Source: Paraescarpia echinospica
Taxonomy: Eukaryota > Annelida > Polychaeta > Sabellida > Siboglinidae
DNA length: 64,000 nucleotides
Reading direction: 5' to 3'
Assembly (NCBI GenBank): GCA_020002185.1
Contig: CM034533.1
Span: forward strand, 52,409,568 to 52,473,567
The notes under the pieces were generated by a model. That model had not been told where the DNA came from and made no database searches. It saw only the letters and a list, made by a program, of their open reading frames with translations. Below, in pieces: positions 10,810 through 45,075 of this stretch. Position numbers and translations under genes: made by a program. The stretch's first letter is position 1, and each line of letters begins with the position of its first letter.

Positions 10810-11039
10810 TGACTTCAAACACACATCCAGCGCAAGGATGTCCAACTTTAAATCCGAGTTGGACTCGGACAGTGACTCATGTTTTCTGTCAACAATAAAC
10901 AGTTGCCTAAGTTTACATTTTATATTCGCTGGTTCATTAATTTTAATATCACAAATTAATAGGACAGACTTGGCACGAACTAGTTTAATAATTGCCATGC
11001 GTTACAGCTGGAAATGTATATTACTCTTGTAATTATGTT

Positions 11040-11330
11040 AATATTTGGACCAGCAACATTTGTGTGGAACCACCAACTTTTTGAAAGTTGAAGGTCCGAC
11101 TGACCACCAAATTTTCAGCTAAGGTGTAGAACACATATGAGTATTTGGGGTGTAAATATGTTTGTGGTTGGCCATGGCGACGTATAGTTTGACTTGGGGC
11201 GAGGTATTCCAGCACGAGGTTTTCTGGCATGCAACTGACGGCAAAGCGGTCACATCGTACGGAGGTAATCACAAGTAGTGGGGGCTCCTTCGTATGCAAG
11301 TCACTGTGGATTCTAAATAGCGCAGTGCAC
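11040..11330 (-). repeat. Dispersed repeat copy, inverted relative to 6280-6450
   Basis: Its reverse complement matches the leader-like block at 6280-6450. A 99-codon minus-strand frame (11033-11332) with LEYLAPSQTIRRHGQPQT is open in this copy and broken in the other. The protein family was not recognised. Confidence 0.5.
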
Positions 11331-11339
11331 ACTAGCCCG

Positions 11340-12319
11340 GTGTAGCGAGTTCAGAACTCTCATCTACGACGTAAATACTACAGTAGTGCTTTGAATGTAG
11401 AGTGTTTTCAACCTAGGGTCAAAACATTATGTGCTCATGTTCAAACTGATCGTGTTTGTCATACAATCGTCATCTTATTATGCAATATTGTAATTAAGTT
11501 TCAATGTATCTATTCTAGCTAGCCGAACATCCGAACATGATTATAATAATTATTAGTCAGTCAGTCTTGAATTCAAATGTGAAGTCCAGAATCGATAATA
11601 TCGACTTATTTTCAACATGAGAAAAGTGTTTGTACCGAGGTTTAAAACACCACCGTAATGTTGTGAATGTGAGGTGTTTTGAGCATTCTTCATCGTTTTT
11701 AGATGTTCCTTATAAACCCCTTGGTTAACATAGACACCGGTCATTCTGCTGTCGTTAGGCAAGTTTGTGGATAGCGTTGACCATGCCGACACAACGAATA
11801 AAAGCCATACACTTAGTTGTGACATAGTCAATAACAAAATGTGTTTTTGACATGGGTGGTCTTTAATGTTTGTCATCCTCGCACGCCAGGGGTCGCTGCT
11901 GCTGATTACGTCAGTGCCAGCCAGCAGTACTCCCTGGGTACCTATTTGCGAAACTCTGAATTTACGCTCAGCCTATGAAATCGCTCACTAGATCAGTGGA
12001 AACAGGCAGGTCATGTGGTCATAATAAAACTAATTTCAACAAACCGTGGCTCGTGTTACATGCAATGTTTAGGAAGAAGAAGCAATTATTCGAATACACA
12101 ATACCGCTCAACTGCTCGTGCTAATGGGCGAACGGGTCATTATATATTGGGATTCCCAGAAGTCGTTTATCCGTCTTCAAATTGGGGCGGGTATTTGCGC
12201 TGTTCTCACGGGTGATGCAGTTGCGACTGGCAAAGTCAATTACTAGTTTGACTCAGCTAACTTCCGCACTTCCCGTAGGGGATCAGCCAGGGCTAGTTTT
12301 GCATGCGAGGATGATGTTT
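11340..12319. other. Non-coding interval
   Basis: No exon or mobile-element domain recognised on either strand. Confidence 0.3.
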
Positions 12320-12405
12320 GTATATATATATATACATATATATATATACACATACAATATATATATATATATATACAATATATATATATATATATACATA
12401 CATAC
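12320..12405. repeat. (TA)n microsatellite with CATA interruptions
   Basis: Alternating TA runs broken by ACATA and CAATA. Confidence 0.9.
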
Positions 12406-13242
12406 CATTTTATATGACAGGTGGTTCAACGATCATTGGATGACTTAGGGATTGCATCGTGCTTGAGGGTAGAAGCAATCAACTGTATAACGTTTCCATA
12501 TATCAGGTATTTACGGCCAACATGAACGTGTTTGGTTAGAGGTAACAATAACAGCATATTTCATGATTGCCGTCTTGATTGTTACCCGTTCAGTATTTAA
12601 TACATCATGGCGGACACACACATATATCCAGCGGATGGTAAAATACGTAAGTGCTTAATGAAATCACTACTTACAGTGTGACACACACGTGTGCGCTGAT
12701 AACATGTAGGGTGTCTTTTATAGTGTTACAATTTACCCTGATATGGGGGCAATCTGTAACAGCCAGCAGGATAAACTGCAGCATGTATGTTTACCATTGG
12801 GACACACTGTATGGTAACAGTACAATCGTGAATATAACAGGCATATTTACCCAATTGTTGTGATTGATAACGGAACACACAATATGTCTTAAGTGCTGTT
12901 AACAAGTGGTCCATACACCAACCCAGCAAGATATATCGAGGGACTAGAAGAGGACATCGCAGCAGACTCAAAATTGAATGCACTGCGTGACCGTTGCAAC
13001 ATGGGACGGTGTCAGAGACGCGTTTCAAAGATAACGGAATCGTCCGTCGCTCAACCAATAAAAGGATATTTTTTAAATCTCCAAGCAGGGCTGATAGGTT
13101 CCTGGAATTAATGCTGATCCTTCTTCAAATGTAAGCTACTGTGGTCATATCAGGCATTTTAATGATGTATTTGTACATAATATGTGCACAATAAACAGTG
13201 ATACATGCGTACATATGAGAACATACGTACGTTTATGTTCGT
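12406..13242. other. Non-coding interval
   Basis: No gene recognised. A short plus-strand open stretch at 12893-13111 (SGPYTNPARYIEGLEEDIAA) looks somewhat protein-like but has no family I know. Confidence 0.3.
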
Positions 13243-13400
13243 ATGACTGCATGCATGCATGCACGCACGACGCATGCACGCACGACGCATGCACACACAC
13301 ACACACGCACGCATGCATGCACAACATACACATACGCATACGCACACGCACACGCACACGCACACGCACACACACTCACTCAGTCAGTCAGTCATTCAGC
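13243..13400. repeat. Compound ATGC/CGCA/CACA microsatellite
   Basis: Successive (ATGC)n, ACGCACG, (CA)n, (CACG)n and CAGT runs. Alternating purine-pyrimidine sequence. Confidence 0.9.
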
Positions 13401-13462
13401 TAGGCGTCAATTCGTTGACCTATAAGTACACGCAGTTCAACGCCCGCGATTGAGACCATGAG
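13400..13462 (+). repeat. Short dispersed repeat shared with 27170-27240
   Basis: Ordered matches: GTCA then TT.ACCTATAAGTACA, then CAGTTCAACG, then CGCGATTGAGA.CATG. Both copies follow a microsatellite. The GTTCAACGCCC block could be a decayed RNA polymerase III B box, but no A box was found. Confidence 0.5.
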
Positions 13463-14540
13463 ACGATATATGAGCGATGCACTGTAATGTACAGGCTGAC
13501 AACGACGTCACGAAACTGACGTTTTTACGCAGACTAACAACTTGCCCTAGCTATACTAACAGCACCTGTGACGTGTAACGATAGTTCAACGTGCCAACTT
13601 GTGAAGACATGCGTTAGTTGCGGCGGACCCGACATACCATTTACGGGCATAGGTCCGCAGTGGTGTTAAATGCTGGATGGTGCATGTTTATTATTAAAAC
13701 AACGTTACAAGTTGGGGTGAGCATTTTGAGGTGTGTATTGAATTAGAGATAAGAAACAGACACGTTCGACGAGTCACCGCAGCACCAACGTCAAGGAAGA
13801 TCTAGACGTCTATAGATGAAGCACCGGGGGCCTGTCTCAATATGTCAGCAACAGAGAAACGTGAGAGTTCAGTAGAATTTCTCACACTGGAAATAAATTC
13901 TGAGTAAACCACAGGCGTGATGTTGTTGATTCTAGTTGCAAATGGTTAATCATCTTTGTGTTTTTTAAATACATCATCAGTTGGTTGGTCGGGGGTCAAT
14001 GGTCCAACAAACTTAGAAAGAAGCAAGTGGACTTCGACACTTCAGAAAATATAGACTTACAAAGCTTCAACACTATCGTATTAGTATATACAGGTAATGT
14101 CGTTCACCCTCGGCAGCAACAAGATCTTGAGACATTCCAAGATTAATGAGCCGGACGGTTTTATTACTTGACCAGCGACACATGTACCCTGGGAGAAGCC
14201 ATGACGGGCCAATAGACGCAGGGACACAACGTCATACAGACTGCCTTTCTCGCGCCCATCCTTACTATTAATTTTTTTGTATACCCTGGTGAGTATTTTT
14301 TGTGACATTCATACAACATTTGTCAATTTAGTAAAGTATTAGAAGTAAAAAAGGAACCCCCAATCTGTATATTAATTGTTTGAATTACCTAATGTATCCC
14401 TGTGTGAGTTTCAATGTGCGTGTGTGCGTACGTACATGAATACGTGTTAACAAACTTACAGCGATGCTAACTAAGGTTCTCGTGTGGTACCAATTTGTCA
14501 TGTGTAATGTATCGCTATTATGCTAGGAAGACAATTTTTT
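13463..14540. other. Interval downstream of the pantothenate-kinase-like gene
   Basis: No coding sequence recognised on either strand. Confidence 0.3.
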
Positions 14541-14546
14541 TTTATT
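14541..14546 (-). promoter_or_regulatory. Candidate polyadenylation signal AATAAA
   Basis: The plus strand reads TTTATT, giving AATAAA in the sense of the pantothenate-kinase-like gene, about 240 bases after its stop. Position and sequence fit, but the hexamer is common in AT-rich DNA. Confidence 0.4.
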
Positions 14547-14786
14547 GTGATTACCTCTACAACGTCTCCTTCTCTGCAGTGTACACGTCAGTCAAGTGGC
14601 AACACGTTAAGGCTACAGCAGTAGTCATGTAAATAAAAATTATCTTGTATCATACATAATCTACACATATCATTGTAAAACGTTTTGTCACACCATGAAC
14701 GATGGTTGAGTAGTTGGACTCTGTCAATATCACATCCGTTAACGACAACGTAGTAGGTTTCACAGTCTTGAGAACCAGCCGATGTT

Positions 14787-36897
<22,111 letters not shown>

Positions 36898-37059
36898 TAC
36901 TGCAACAGAGACGTGTTGCTATGAACCTACGGGCTCTCTGTTGGCGATTATAAGGTGCAGTTCGTGTATACTGTGAATCTAATTAGAACAGGTTAATTCT
37001 AAAAACGAAAGAGTACTTCTTTATATATTTCTATGGTTGCAATAAATCACCTAATAATT

Positions 37060-37345
37060 GATAAATCAATCAATCAAGCAATCAATCAATCAATTAACTA
37101 ATCAAACAATCAAGCAATAAATTAATCAAGCAATAATCAATACATCAATCAATAATACGTGCGTACGCATGCACATGCGCACGCACGTACACACGAGAAT
37201 TCATGCACGTACGCACACACGCCCACACAGACATATAGACGCTTGCACTAACACACGAACACACGCACACACATGCACACAGCAACGCACACATGCACAC
37301 ACCAATAATAATAATAATAACAATACTAATAATACATATAATAAT
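37060..37345. repeat. Degenerate (AATC)n, CACG/CA and (ATA)n low-complexity block
   Basis: AATCAATC run to about 37155, CGTACGCA/CACA to about 37300, then AATAATA to 37345. Confidence 0.85.
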
Positions 37346-37404
37346 GAAATACACCTGTATAAACATATTTATAAGATGCAGTATTGGCACAAATAGTGTC
37401 CATG

Positions 37405-37662
37405 TTCGTAGTGTACTATACTATAATTGTATGCTATACTGTACGGTACTGTACTATACCGTACAGTACCGTAGTAAGAGGGACACGCAAAGATTATACG
37501 TTGGATTCTCGATAAACTAAAAGGCTTCCTTTCCCTTTACATATGGGAAGCAATCTGGTTAAATCATGCTAAATCTTACAGGCCCTTACCGTATTGCACC
37601 GTACTGTACAGCAGTGCACTGTATTTGTTCGGTACCTTGTTGTACTGTACTGTACTATACTG
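37405..37662. repeat. GTAC-rich palindromic sequence in two blocks
   Basis: 37425-37478 reads through CTGTACGGTACTGTACTATA and its inverted partner. 37590-37662 repeats GTACTGTACTGTAC. Many GTAC and GTAC-spanning short palindromes. Confidence 0.7.
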
Positions 37663-38224
37663 GAGAAAAAGCTAAGAAAGGATTATTGGTTCCTCGCGAT
37701 GTTGGTCAATAGAACTGGCAAACGTAATCATAAGAATCCACCAGCATGTTGACATTTCAACGCCTCACCGACGGGTGTGACTCGCCTGGACGTTGAACTA
37801 TCGCTCGTGCCAGACACAAAACCACACGTTAATCCAGGAATTGGCGGTAATGACACCTTCGTTTCATTTCTCCTCTTGTGAAATCGTTGATTGTCCCGTC
37901 AGCTTGTTTTTATGTTCGCAACAGTTTGTAATCAGATATTGCATAATTCACATCACTCCGTTAGAAAACATGTTAGAATATCTTTTGAAAAAGCATTTCA
38001 GTATGCCGCAGTTCACGCGTTAATAATAGCCGCACTGTCACCGTTTATGCTGAGGGCAGGCTATCGCGAAGACCACCAGACACGGGCTGCGGTAAAAAGC
38101 TGCACCGAACATGACCTCACGTCATGTCGTGTTGTGTTTTGAGCTGACGTTATTCAACTACACAGTCAATGGCTTGATTAGTTCTGTCGCATTAACCTAG
38201 CAAGATGTGTCAATTAGGACGCAA

Positions 38225-38540
38225 TCTATGGGTCGTCCATATCTCTGTAACACAGACACCCGCAAGCGTAACATAAAGATGGTGGGCATTCACACAAGCA
38301 GCTGGGAGACAGCAGTTGATGGTCGTGATCATTGGAGGATGATTGCTAAGAAAGGCATATTCAGAAGAGAAGACGAAATATGAAGATAACTGGCTGAGAA
38401 GACGTCTTCCGAAAGCAGAGGGTCTGCAAATCTTGCACCCTCTTCTCAGCTAACTGCTGACATCTGCAGCAAGTGCAGACGAGACCGCTACGTCAGATTG
38501 GGGTTTTGAGTCACATCTTACGATATGCAATACCGAATTG
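38225..38540 (+). mobile_element. LINE 3' end remnant with C-terminal zinc finger
   Basis: The plus strand reads HTSSWETAVDGRDHWRMIAK and, after a break, ADICSKCRRDRYVRLGF, the 'W..A.DR..WR..' plus C-x2-C finger that closes the RT ORF of many invertebrate LINEs. Stops and frameshifts present. A related remnant is at 44370-44640. Confidence 0.6.
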
Positions 38541-38544
38541 ACAA

Positions 38545-38695
38545 CAACGGCGCATCGCATTGTCTTGTATGCGATGCTATGAGCAATGCTAAGCGCGATA
38601 GCTCTTCTCGTCCATAGCATCGCGCATAGCAACGCACATACATCGCACATAGCATCGGGCATCGTCCATCGCACCGCTTCTCGCATCAATATGCA
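38545..38695. repeat. Degenerate GCATCGC/GCGATGC short repeat cluster
   Basis: Many direct and inverted copies of about 8-12 bases (GCATCGC, AGCATCG, GCGATGC) with no fixed period. Confidence 0.6.
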
Positions 38696-38957
38696 TCATG
38701 TTGCGAAATTCAGAAGCATGCAGCGACGGTTCTTCTTGGTCATCGTAGATTGAACAATTCCGTCCACTCCACGTATTATGTGCCTATCAAAAGAGAAACT
38801 GAAAGCCGTTGATCACTTCTGCATGGTGGTATTGCCTGGGGAAGCAAACCATGCCACACATAGGTAAACACTGATGTGCAACATGTCATGGACCCACTGT
38901 CGTGATGGTGTGAAAACACACCCCACGAAAGCCACCAACTAGGTAAGGTTAACGTAG

Positions 38958-39090
38958 TGAGAGGGAGGAGGATGAGGAGGAGGAGGAGGAGGAAGAGGAA
39001 GAGGAGATGAGGAGGAGGAAGAAGAGGAGGAGGAGGATGAAGATGAGGAGGAGGAAGAGGGGGAGGGGGAAGAGGAGGAGGAGGAAGGTA
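38958..39090 (+). repeat. (GGA)n/(GAA)n trinucleotide tract
   Basis: GAGGAGGAGGAAGAGGA type purine tract. Confidence 0.95.
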
Positions 39091-39099
39091 CAGTGTACG

Positions 39100-40555
39100 T
39101 CCAGTGTTGACATCATGCAGTGTCTCATCTGCTTCACTCTCACGGTCTATGCAACGACACAAGCTGACAGGAACAGACGACGTCACTGCCGCAGAACGAC
39201 GGCAACGAAACCTACACACAACCTTTACAACAACACTGAACGCATTCATGGTGTCAGAACAATGCACGCTTGACTGCACGAAGAGATACACACGTATGCT
39301 TCTGATGACATTGTTTACACAGAGAGCGCATTATACGTATGACAGATATCATACTGACTGCGCCTTTCATGCCGTTCAGCACTTCGAGCGCATTAGATCC
39401 TATCTAATTTCACGCTTGAACGATACATACTCAGTGTAACTGAATATGTGGTGATCTATGAAAGATCACATTTTCAAAACTTCCAAAAAATAAGTATGTC
39501 GGGTGGCATACACTTCAATACGAATACACGTTCACCCTCATCGATGGTGTATCGCTTCCAATGGACAGCGCGTACGATTCCCCCAGTTGTTGAAAACTCA
39601 ACAGCCCTATCTATACCCGGTGGGCCTGTCACTGCGGCCTTGTATGTCAGCACACACGATAACATCTCACCTCGCAGCAATGTCTCTTGTCGGAACTACC
39701 GCCGGTCTTGCGCTCTACACCCGTCAAGCTCTCCGTCCCTCGATCTGTGCGTCGTTTTCCGTCGCGCTGCATTTATCCCCGATACCCCGCCGTGGGCGGC
39801 GACAGTCGCGCCATCTGGCGACGCGAAATGTTTGTCTTCAAAAAGCGCGTAATCGGCTTGCTCGTCGGGGAACCCGGCGGACTGCGTGAACGGATCAGCG
39901 GAATTGCTAAGGAGATTTCACCGCTCCGTTGGTGGCAGTTTTTTCTGCGGCGTCGAACTTTCAAATTAATCTGGAGCGTTGCTAAGTTTGCGAAGTGAAA
40001 CGGCTGGAACATAATCCGATCTACATCCAATCAAAACGTAAGGTCATTGTTTCGTGGTAGAGAATCCTGCGATGCCCACATGGTGGCTTAAGCCGTCGGA
40101 CTAGATCTGATCGGATGTAACCGGTGAACGTGAGCTGTCTGATCCGCGCGTCATGGCGAGTAGGAAATTATTAAATATTGATGGCGTACATTTATACAAC
40201 AACGCAACAGAATACTAAAATATTTCTGTATGTTTCACCGTTGTCACTAACATTATGAAATGGAGACTCAATGCGAACATAGGTGGAATGTATGAAGTCA
40301 ATAATTTTATTATCCTCCAACTTGGTTAGAATATTCCTAAATTTCTGCGTCAAACCAAACAAGTCAACTAATCTATGCTATGTGTTCGTCCAGCAAAAAC
40401 ACGAGGTTCTATACAATTGACTCATCAGTCCTCGTCCGTCAGAACACGAAGTTAGACTCACAAGCACCATTCCTTTAGAATATTAGTCCAGTGCTTCTTA
40501 AGCTTTTTGATTTCACGGCACATCTGTGAGTTTGTTCGAACTTCTAGGTACACCG
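39100..40555. other. Interval with open frames but no recognised gene
   Basis: Open frames on both strands at 39448-39998 overlap each other, and none matches a known family. A minus-strand stretch at 39474-39680 (AVHWKRYTIDEGERVFVLK) looks protein-like, but no splice pair could be fixed. Confidence 0.25.
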
Positions 40556-40559
40556 AACA

Positions 40560-40676
40560 AAGAGAGAGGGGGGAGAGGGAGAGAGAGAGAGAGGAGGGAG
40601 GGAGAGAGGGGGAGAGGGAGGGACCGAGGGACGGAGGGAGGGTGAAGGGAGGGAGATAAGGAGGAAGGGAGGGAGG

Positions 40677-40742
<66 letters not shown>

Positions 40743-40880
40743 GAGAGGGAGAGGGGGAGAGAGGGAGAGAGGGAGAGAGGGAGAGAGGGAGAGAGGGAGA
40801 GAGGGAGAGAGGGAGAGAGGGAGAGAGGGAGAGAGAGAGAGAGGGACGTATGGAAGGGGAAAGAGGGAAGGAGGGAGGAA
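40560..40880 (+). repeat. GA/GGGA low-complexity tract
   Basis: (GA)n core at 40680-40738 flanked by GGGAGA and GGGAGG units. Confidence 0.95.
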
Positions 40881-41023
40881 GAGTCCTGCTACCACATTCA
40901 GTGGTATTTCCAGGATACCAGTGTTATATTGCTCGTCCGTTTGAACGTGTGCAGTAAGCCATGTCCAATTACATATCTTCACAGCTGAAGTGTTGTTAAG
41001 AAACCCGTTAGCATGTTCTCACC

Positions 41024-41212
41024 GCGATTTGGCATTCTTCAATTGTACGTTTTAGTGTGTCCAAAGATGTCAGTTTTCCATCCAGTAGTTCCCATGCAAC
41101 GAACTGAGAAGCAGTAATTCGTAGTGAAACGCCGAGAGGCGTAACTCGTCTTTCAGCTAAACAATGTTTGACACGACCTCGCCTCCGTGTGACGAAGGAA
41201 GGTAACGCGACC
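41024..41212 (-). CDS. Candidate orphan exon, function unknown
   Basis: Between an acceptor CTCGGTGCAG and a donor ATCGCG|GTGAGA lies an open 63-codon stretch with protein-like composition (LPSFVTRRRGRVKHC, ERRVTPLGVSLRITASQFV). It is phase 0 at its 3' end. Joining it to the next PANK exon (36899) would give an immediate TAA, so it is not coding sequence of that transcript in this phase. It could be an exon of another gene, a 5' UTR exon or transposon-derived sequence. Confidence 0.3.
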
Positions 41213-41429
41213 TGCACCGAGTCATGTGACATTTGATTAAGTGTGATATTTCACGTCACGAACACGATGTTTTTTATGGCTGCATGCACAATTAATTTCA
41301 CCTCCACCGGCAGATTGTTTGACGCGCACTGATACTTTCTAGTAGTAAACTTAATGTATGCTACTGTCCTAATCAAGATTGATAGCAGTACTGCGGCACA
41401 TTTGGAACTTTATATTGGCACACCGGTTG

Positions 41430-42260
41430 AGAAGTATGGCCTACTCAACATTTCGAATGCAGTCGGCAGTCTTCATCAGTAACTGGATTGTTTCCCAGCT
41501 ACGCCAGTTGGCATGACGAGCAGGCTATCCAACTCCTTGTTGAGTCTGTAATTGTCTCGTCTCAGTACCATGATTGGAATCGTTTTGTTTGATCCAGGTG
41601 GCCTCCGTATTCCATCCTGTACACATGTCGGTTTCACTGTCAACCACTTTGGCAACTTCCTCGTTATTTCTCTCGGCGTGATCTGTTGCAGCTGGTTTGT
41701 GGTGCTGGATGGTTGTTGATCCTTTTCTTTTCTTCAATTCAAATGTTCTCCCTGTTCATCGAAGTAGGCGTGGTTGCACCAGCTACGTGGATCAGTCAGT
41801 CTTCTTTCGTCTTCTGCTTTGTTCTGTGGATTTACTAATACCTTAATATGATCTGACATCACAATATCGCGTCAGTAATCAGACCACATCTTGGCAGCAG
41901 ACACATACATGAACGTCTGAATATCTGAACAGACGAAACATAGTTAAGTGACACAAATGAGCTTTTCCGTTGTCGGTGTTCTTTCTTCATCTTCTGTGAC
42001 AGTGAAGTCGATAAAGGGAGCGCCTGTGGACGGGAATCTGTAGTGTAAACGAACGACTTGCCAGATGTTTGCGAGGAACTTTTGACGGTGAACTATTTTG
42101 ACGGAGGTGTTTCGTGAAATAATTGGGAAGTAATATGCGATTTGCCCAAGCATGAGGTCTAACACGTAATCCTCCTGCCGATCCGTTCTGCGATGAATTC
42201 GGTGAAGTTAACGGCAAGTTAATGTCGATACAAACTAACAGTGGAAGGTGCATCATGAAC
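41430..42260 (-). mobile_element. Penelope-like or related retroelement, C-terminal remnant
   Basis: The minus strand carries, in broken frames, [14 protein letters not shown] (an RT palm/thumb-like 'PFLD' block) near 41990, and at 41525-41737 STTIQHHKPAATDHAERNN followed by ETD...W..EA.WI. This resembles the tail of RT/GIY-YIG type (Penelope-like) proteins. Stops separate the pieces. The family call is from motif memory and is moderate at best. Confidence 0.45.
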
Positions 42261-42309
42261 GAGCAGCACGATGCCCACTTGCGCCAGCCAATCTCTATCC
42301 ATTTGGAGG

Positions 42310-42390
42310 AGCATATATATTAAACACACATACATATGGACGTACGTACATGCGTATGTACGTACATGCATGCATGCATGCATGCATGCG
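42310..42390. repeat. ACGTAC/ATGC microsatellite
   Basis: GTACGTACATGC leading into (ATGC)n. Confidence 0.9.
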
Positions 42391-42744
42391 GTAATAAATA
42401 TCGCTCTGATTAGAATAACACATAGTCAAGCACACGCACGGTTGTAAACCACAACGCAGTAAAACTGCTCGACGTTCGACACAAAATCGGTTCCCCCAAA
42501 CCTACCGCGCGAAACATTTACTGTGATCTACGTTTTGGCGTGCGGTCAAACTGCAAATGCATGAAGATATGGATGTAAATTTGAACAGTTTAATTAAATT
42601 GCATATCCATTGTTTTATATTTGCTGTTAACATTTTATAGACGGAACAAGTTGTTAATGATTTTATTCTAAAATAATACAATATATTACCAATACGTAGT
42701 GGAACCTAGGTGAAAGTCGGCCGATTGAATTGATAGCGTTTCTC

Positions 42745-42957
42745 ATGGCCACAAGTATTATGGCGTCCACAAAATGTTCATATGACGAGAATGTATCACA
42801 AGTTGGATATACCGTCGAGCATTACCGTGTTGTGTATACTAGCAAAATACCGCGCGGAATTTTACGCCGATGTTTACCGTTACCGCCGGCATGTGATCTG
42901 GGACCTTTAAAAGTCATTCCGGAACCTTTTATTACTGTAATAGGCAAAAAGTCACAA
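42745..42957 (+). CDS. Possible small ORF, 71 codons, unknown
   Basis: Starts MATSIMASTKCSYDENVSQ and ends PFITVIGKKSQ before TGA. Composition is protein-like (VEHYRVVYTSKIPRGILRR) and no repeat is involved, but I recognise no family and see no splice context. An in-frame ATG lies 15 bases upstream. Confidence 0.25.
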
Positions 42958-43506
42958 TGACAAAATGCCCTGCACCAAGAAAAATGACTGCTGACGGCCG
43001 ATCAAACAACTGTCTGAGCGCTGCCGCTGTTATGAGTAGACCTAACAGGGGTAATGTCAGTTTATACATGGTGTAGAAATTTGAGTTTGTTATTTGGAAA
43101 TAATGTATTAAATTATATTAAATAATGTTAATAAATTACGGAAAGACTATCATGTTTTGCGACAGCGATTCGTGCCATTGTCGGTTACTATAAATGAGCG
43201 AACTATTATTACATATTTGATAGGTCGTCATGTTGTCGAACATTAACTTTGAACCGTTTTAAGGTCAACAAGGAATGCACTGACGCCACCGGAGATACAA
43301 AGGCGCCCTGCCATTGGTTGTGTATGCTGGTTTTGGCGTGACTTTGGCACTATTACGCAGGTTAGGGACCTACTCATAATAAACATCTAGCTCTATAGGA
43401 AGGAACACAGAGGGAACAAAACTAGAACTAGATGAGCAGTCCACTGTTCTAACTACAAAGCTATTTGTAGCTTGGGTGTCCATATAGCTAATAACCTCCT
43501 TTTAAC

Positions 43507-43608
<102 letters not shown>

Positions 43609-44369
43609 TCCTTTTCTCTCTCTCTCTGCTGTTTTGATTCGCCATTTACACGTAGTGACTATGTCTTTAAAGTAACAACACTACAGTACATACTGCTCGA
43701 CAGCTCGATTAAACAGCATTATAAAAATAGTTATGTCATGCTTACCGAGAGACCCCGGGGCAGATGTAGGATTTGACCACGTGGAGGGGCGCTGAATTTT
43801 TGAAATTTCAGGCTCACAAAATCCTCGAACTTCACCTCCTGACTGCAAAACGATCGTGTGTGCTCTCCGATCCACATAATATATCCAACTAATCGCCTCA
43901 TTGATGACGTTTTTGAAGGAAAACGGGGATGCGAGCACCCCACGCCCAATAGATCCTTGCCTGAGACCCCAATCCCCATAAACACACTTCGGCACGCTTG
44001 CCCTTACACCACATCCCGTAAGCGTGACGTAATGATTTGTGCGGTCATCAGGGGCGTTGGTGTTACGGAACCAACTTGGTTTGCGTTAGTGCGCAGAGGT
44101 GCCGGCGAGTGGGCACGCGTATTCTACGCATGTCAGTAGAATATCATCACTCATGTTTCGCATTATGGCCTGTTTACTACACTTGATGTACACGCCTGGT
44201 CGCGTCATATTGCATCATTTCCTCACCTTATCTGTGATTCTAGAATACTGCCAAATACATATAGACGAGAGTTCTATAATCAGTATGTGTATGATTCACG
44301 TCTTGCTACGAGCTGCCTGCTGTTACACACTCGAAAACAAACATTGTTTTTATAACATACGAAAGCTAT

Positions 44370-44640
44370 CTCATACGGAAAGCTATGGCAGGCAGGATAA
44401 ACGGAATGTGGGAACACCACGTCTACGATACACTGACTGCATCAAGAGACACATTGACGCTGCTGGTCTCCATAAACAAACTTGGGAGGAGACGGCTCAT
44501 AGCGACGCCACCAGCGATTGAGCATACTAGCTGCCCAAGCAGAACAGCTGTCAACATTCGTGTGCCGACACTGTGGTCGAATTGTTGCTGCCCGTATTGG
44601 ACTAGTGTCACACGAACGAGCCCGTGGACACAGCCAGTAA
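44370..44640 (+). mobile_element. LINE 3' end remnant with intact C-terminal zinc finger
   Basis: The plus strand reads GTPRLRYTDCIKRHIDAAGL then TWEE, and after frame changes FVCRHCGRIVAARIGLVSH, a C-x2-C..H finger that closes many LINE RT proteins. A stop follows about 44638. Same type as 38225-38540. Confidence 0.65.
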
Positions 44641-44859
44641 GGAAACACACAAAAACGGGACGATGGATATCATTTTCGAAAATGCCTGAATCGCAGGTGT
44701 AATTTGCTGGCGTCTACGCGAAAAGCACATGAGGGTTTCTACCTACTCCGAAAATTGACGCCGTCAAAATTATTAACGTGGTGTGATATCCGGCTTGTCC
44801 TTTAACGCGGTCACAACCGGCAAGTAGGTGTCTTTGACTTCGATGTCTACATCTGAGTA

Positions 44860-44860
<1 letters not shown>

Positions 44861-44892
<32 letters not shown>

Positions 44893-45075
44893 TACTTACT
44901 TATGACTTGCGCCCCGCGAGGAGCGTACGCCATCGACGACGACTCTCCAGCGCACACGACGTTGGGCAATCTTCTCTATTTATTTCCAAGTGTAACCACT
45001 TCTCTTTACTTCTGCCGCTGTGTCCCTCTGCCAGGTGTTGTTTGGCCTTTATCGCCTTCTTTTTCCTTGAAAATT
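44861..45075 (-). mobile_element. RTE-like LINE 3' end, inverted relative to 6480-10033
   Basis: An (ACTT)n run (44861-44900) equals the (TAAG)n tail of the RTE-like LINE on the other strand. The adjacent GCCATCGACGACGACTCTCCA and further blocks match the last ~150 bases of that LINE (9890-10020). Confidence 0.7.

Noticed and set aside
43681..43995. Minus-strand frame ending near a GTAAGC donor, possible exon
   Set aside because: An acceptor can be drawn but no family match was found, and the sequence has the look of a dispersed repeat. Not enough support.
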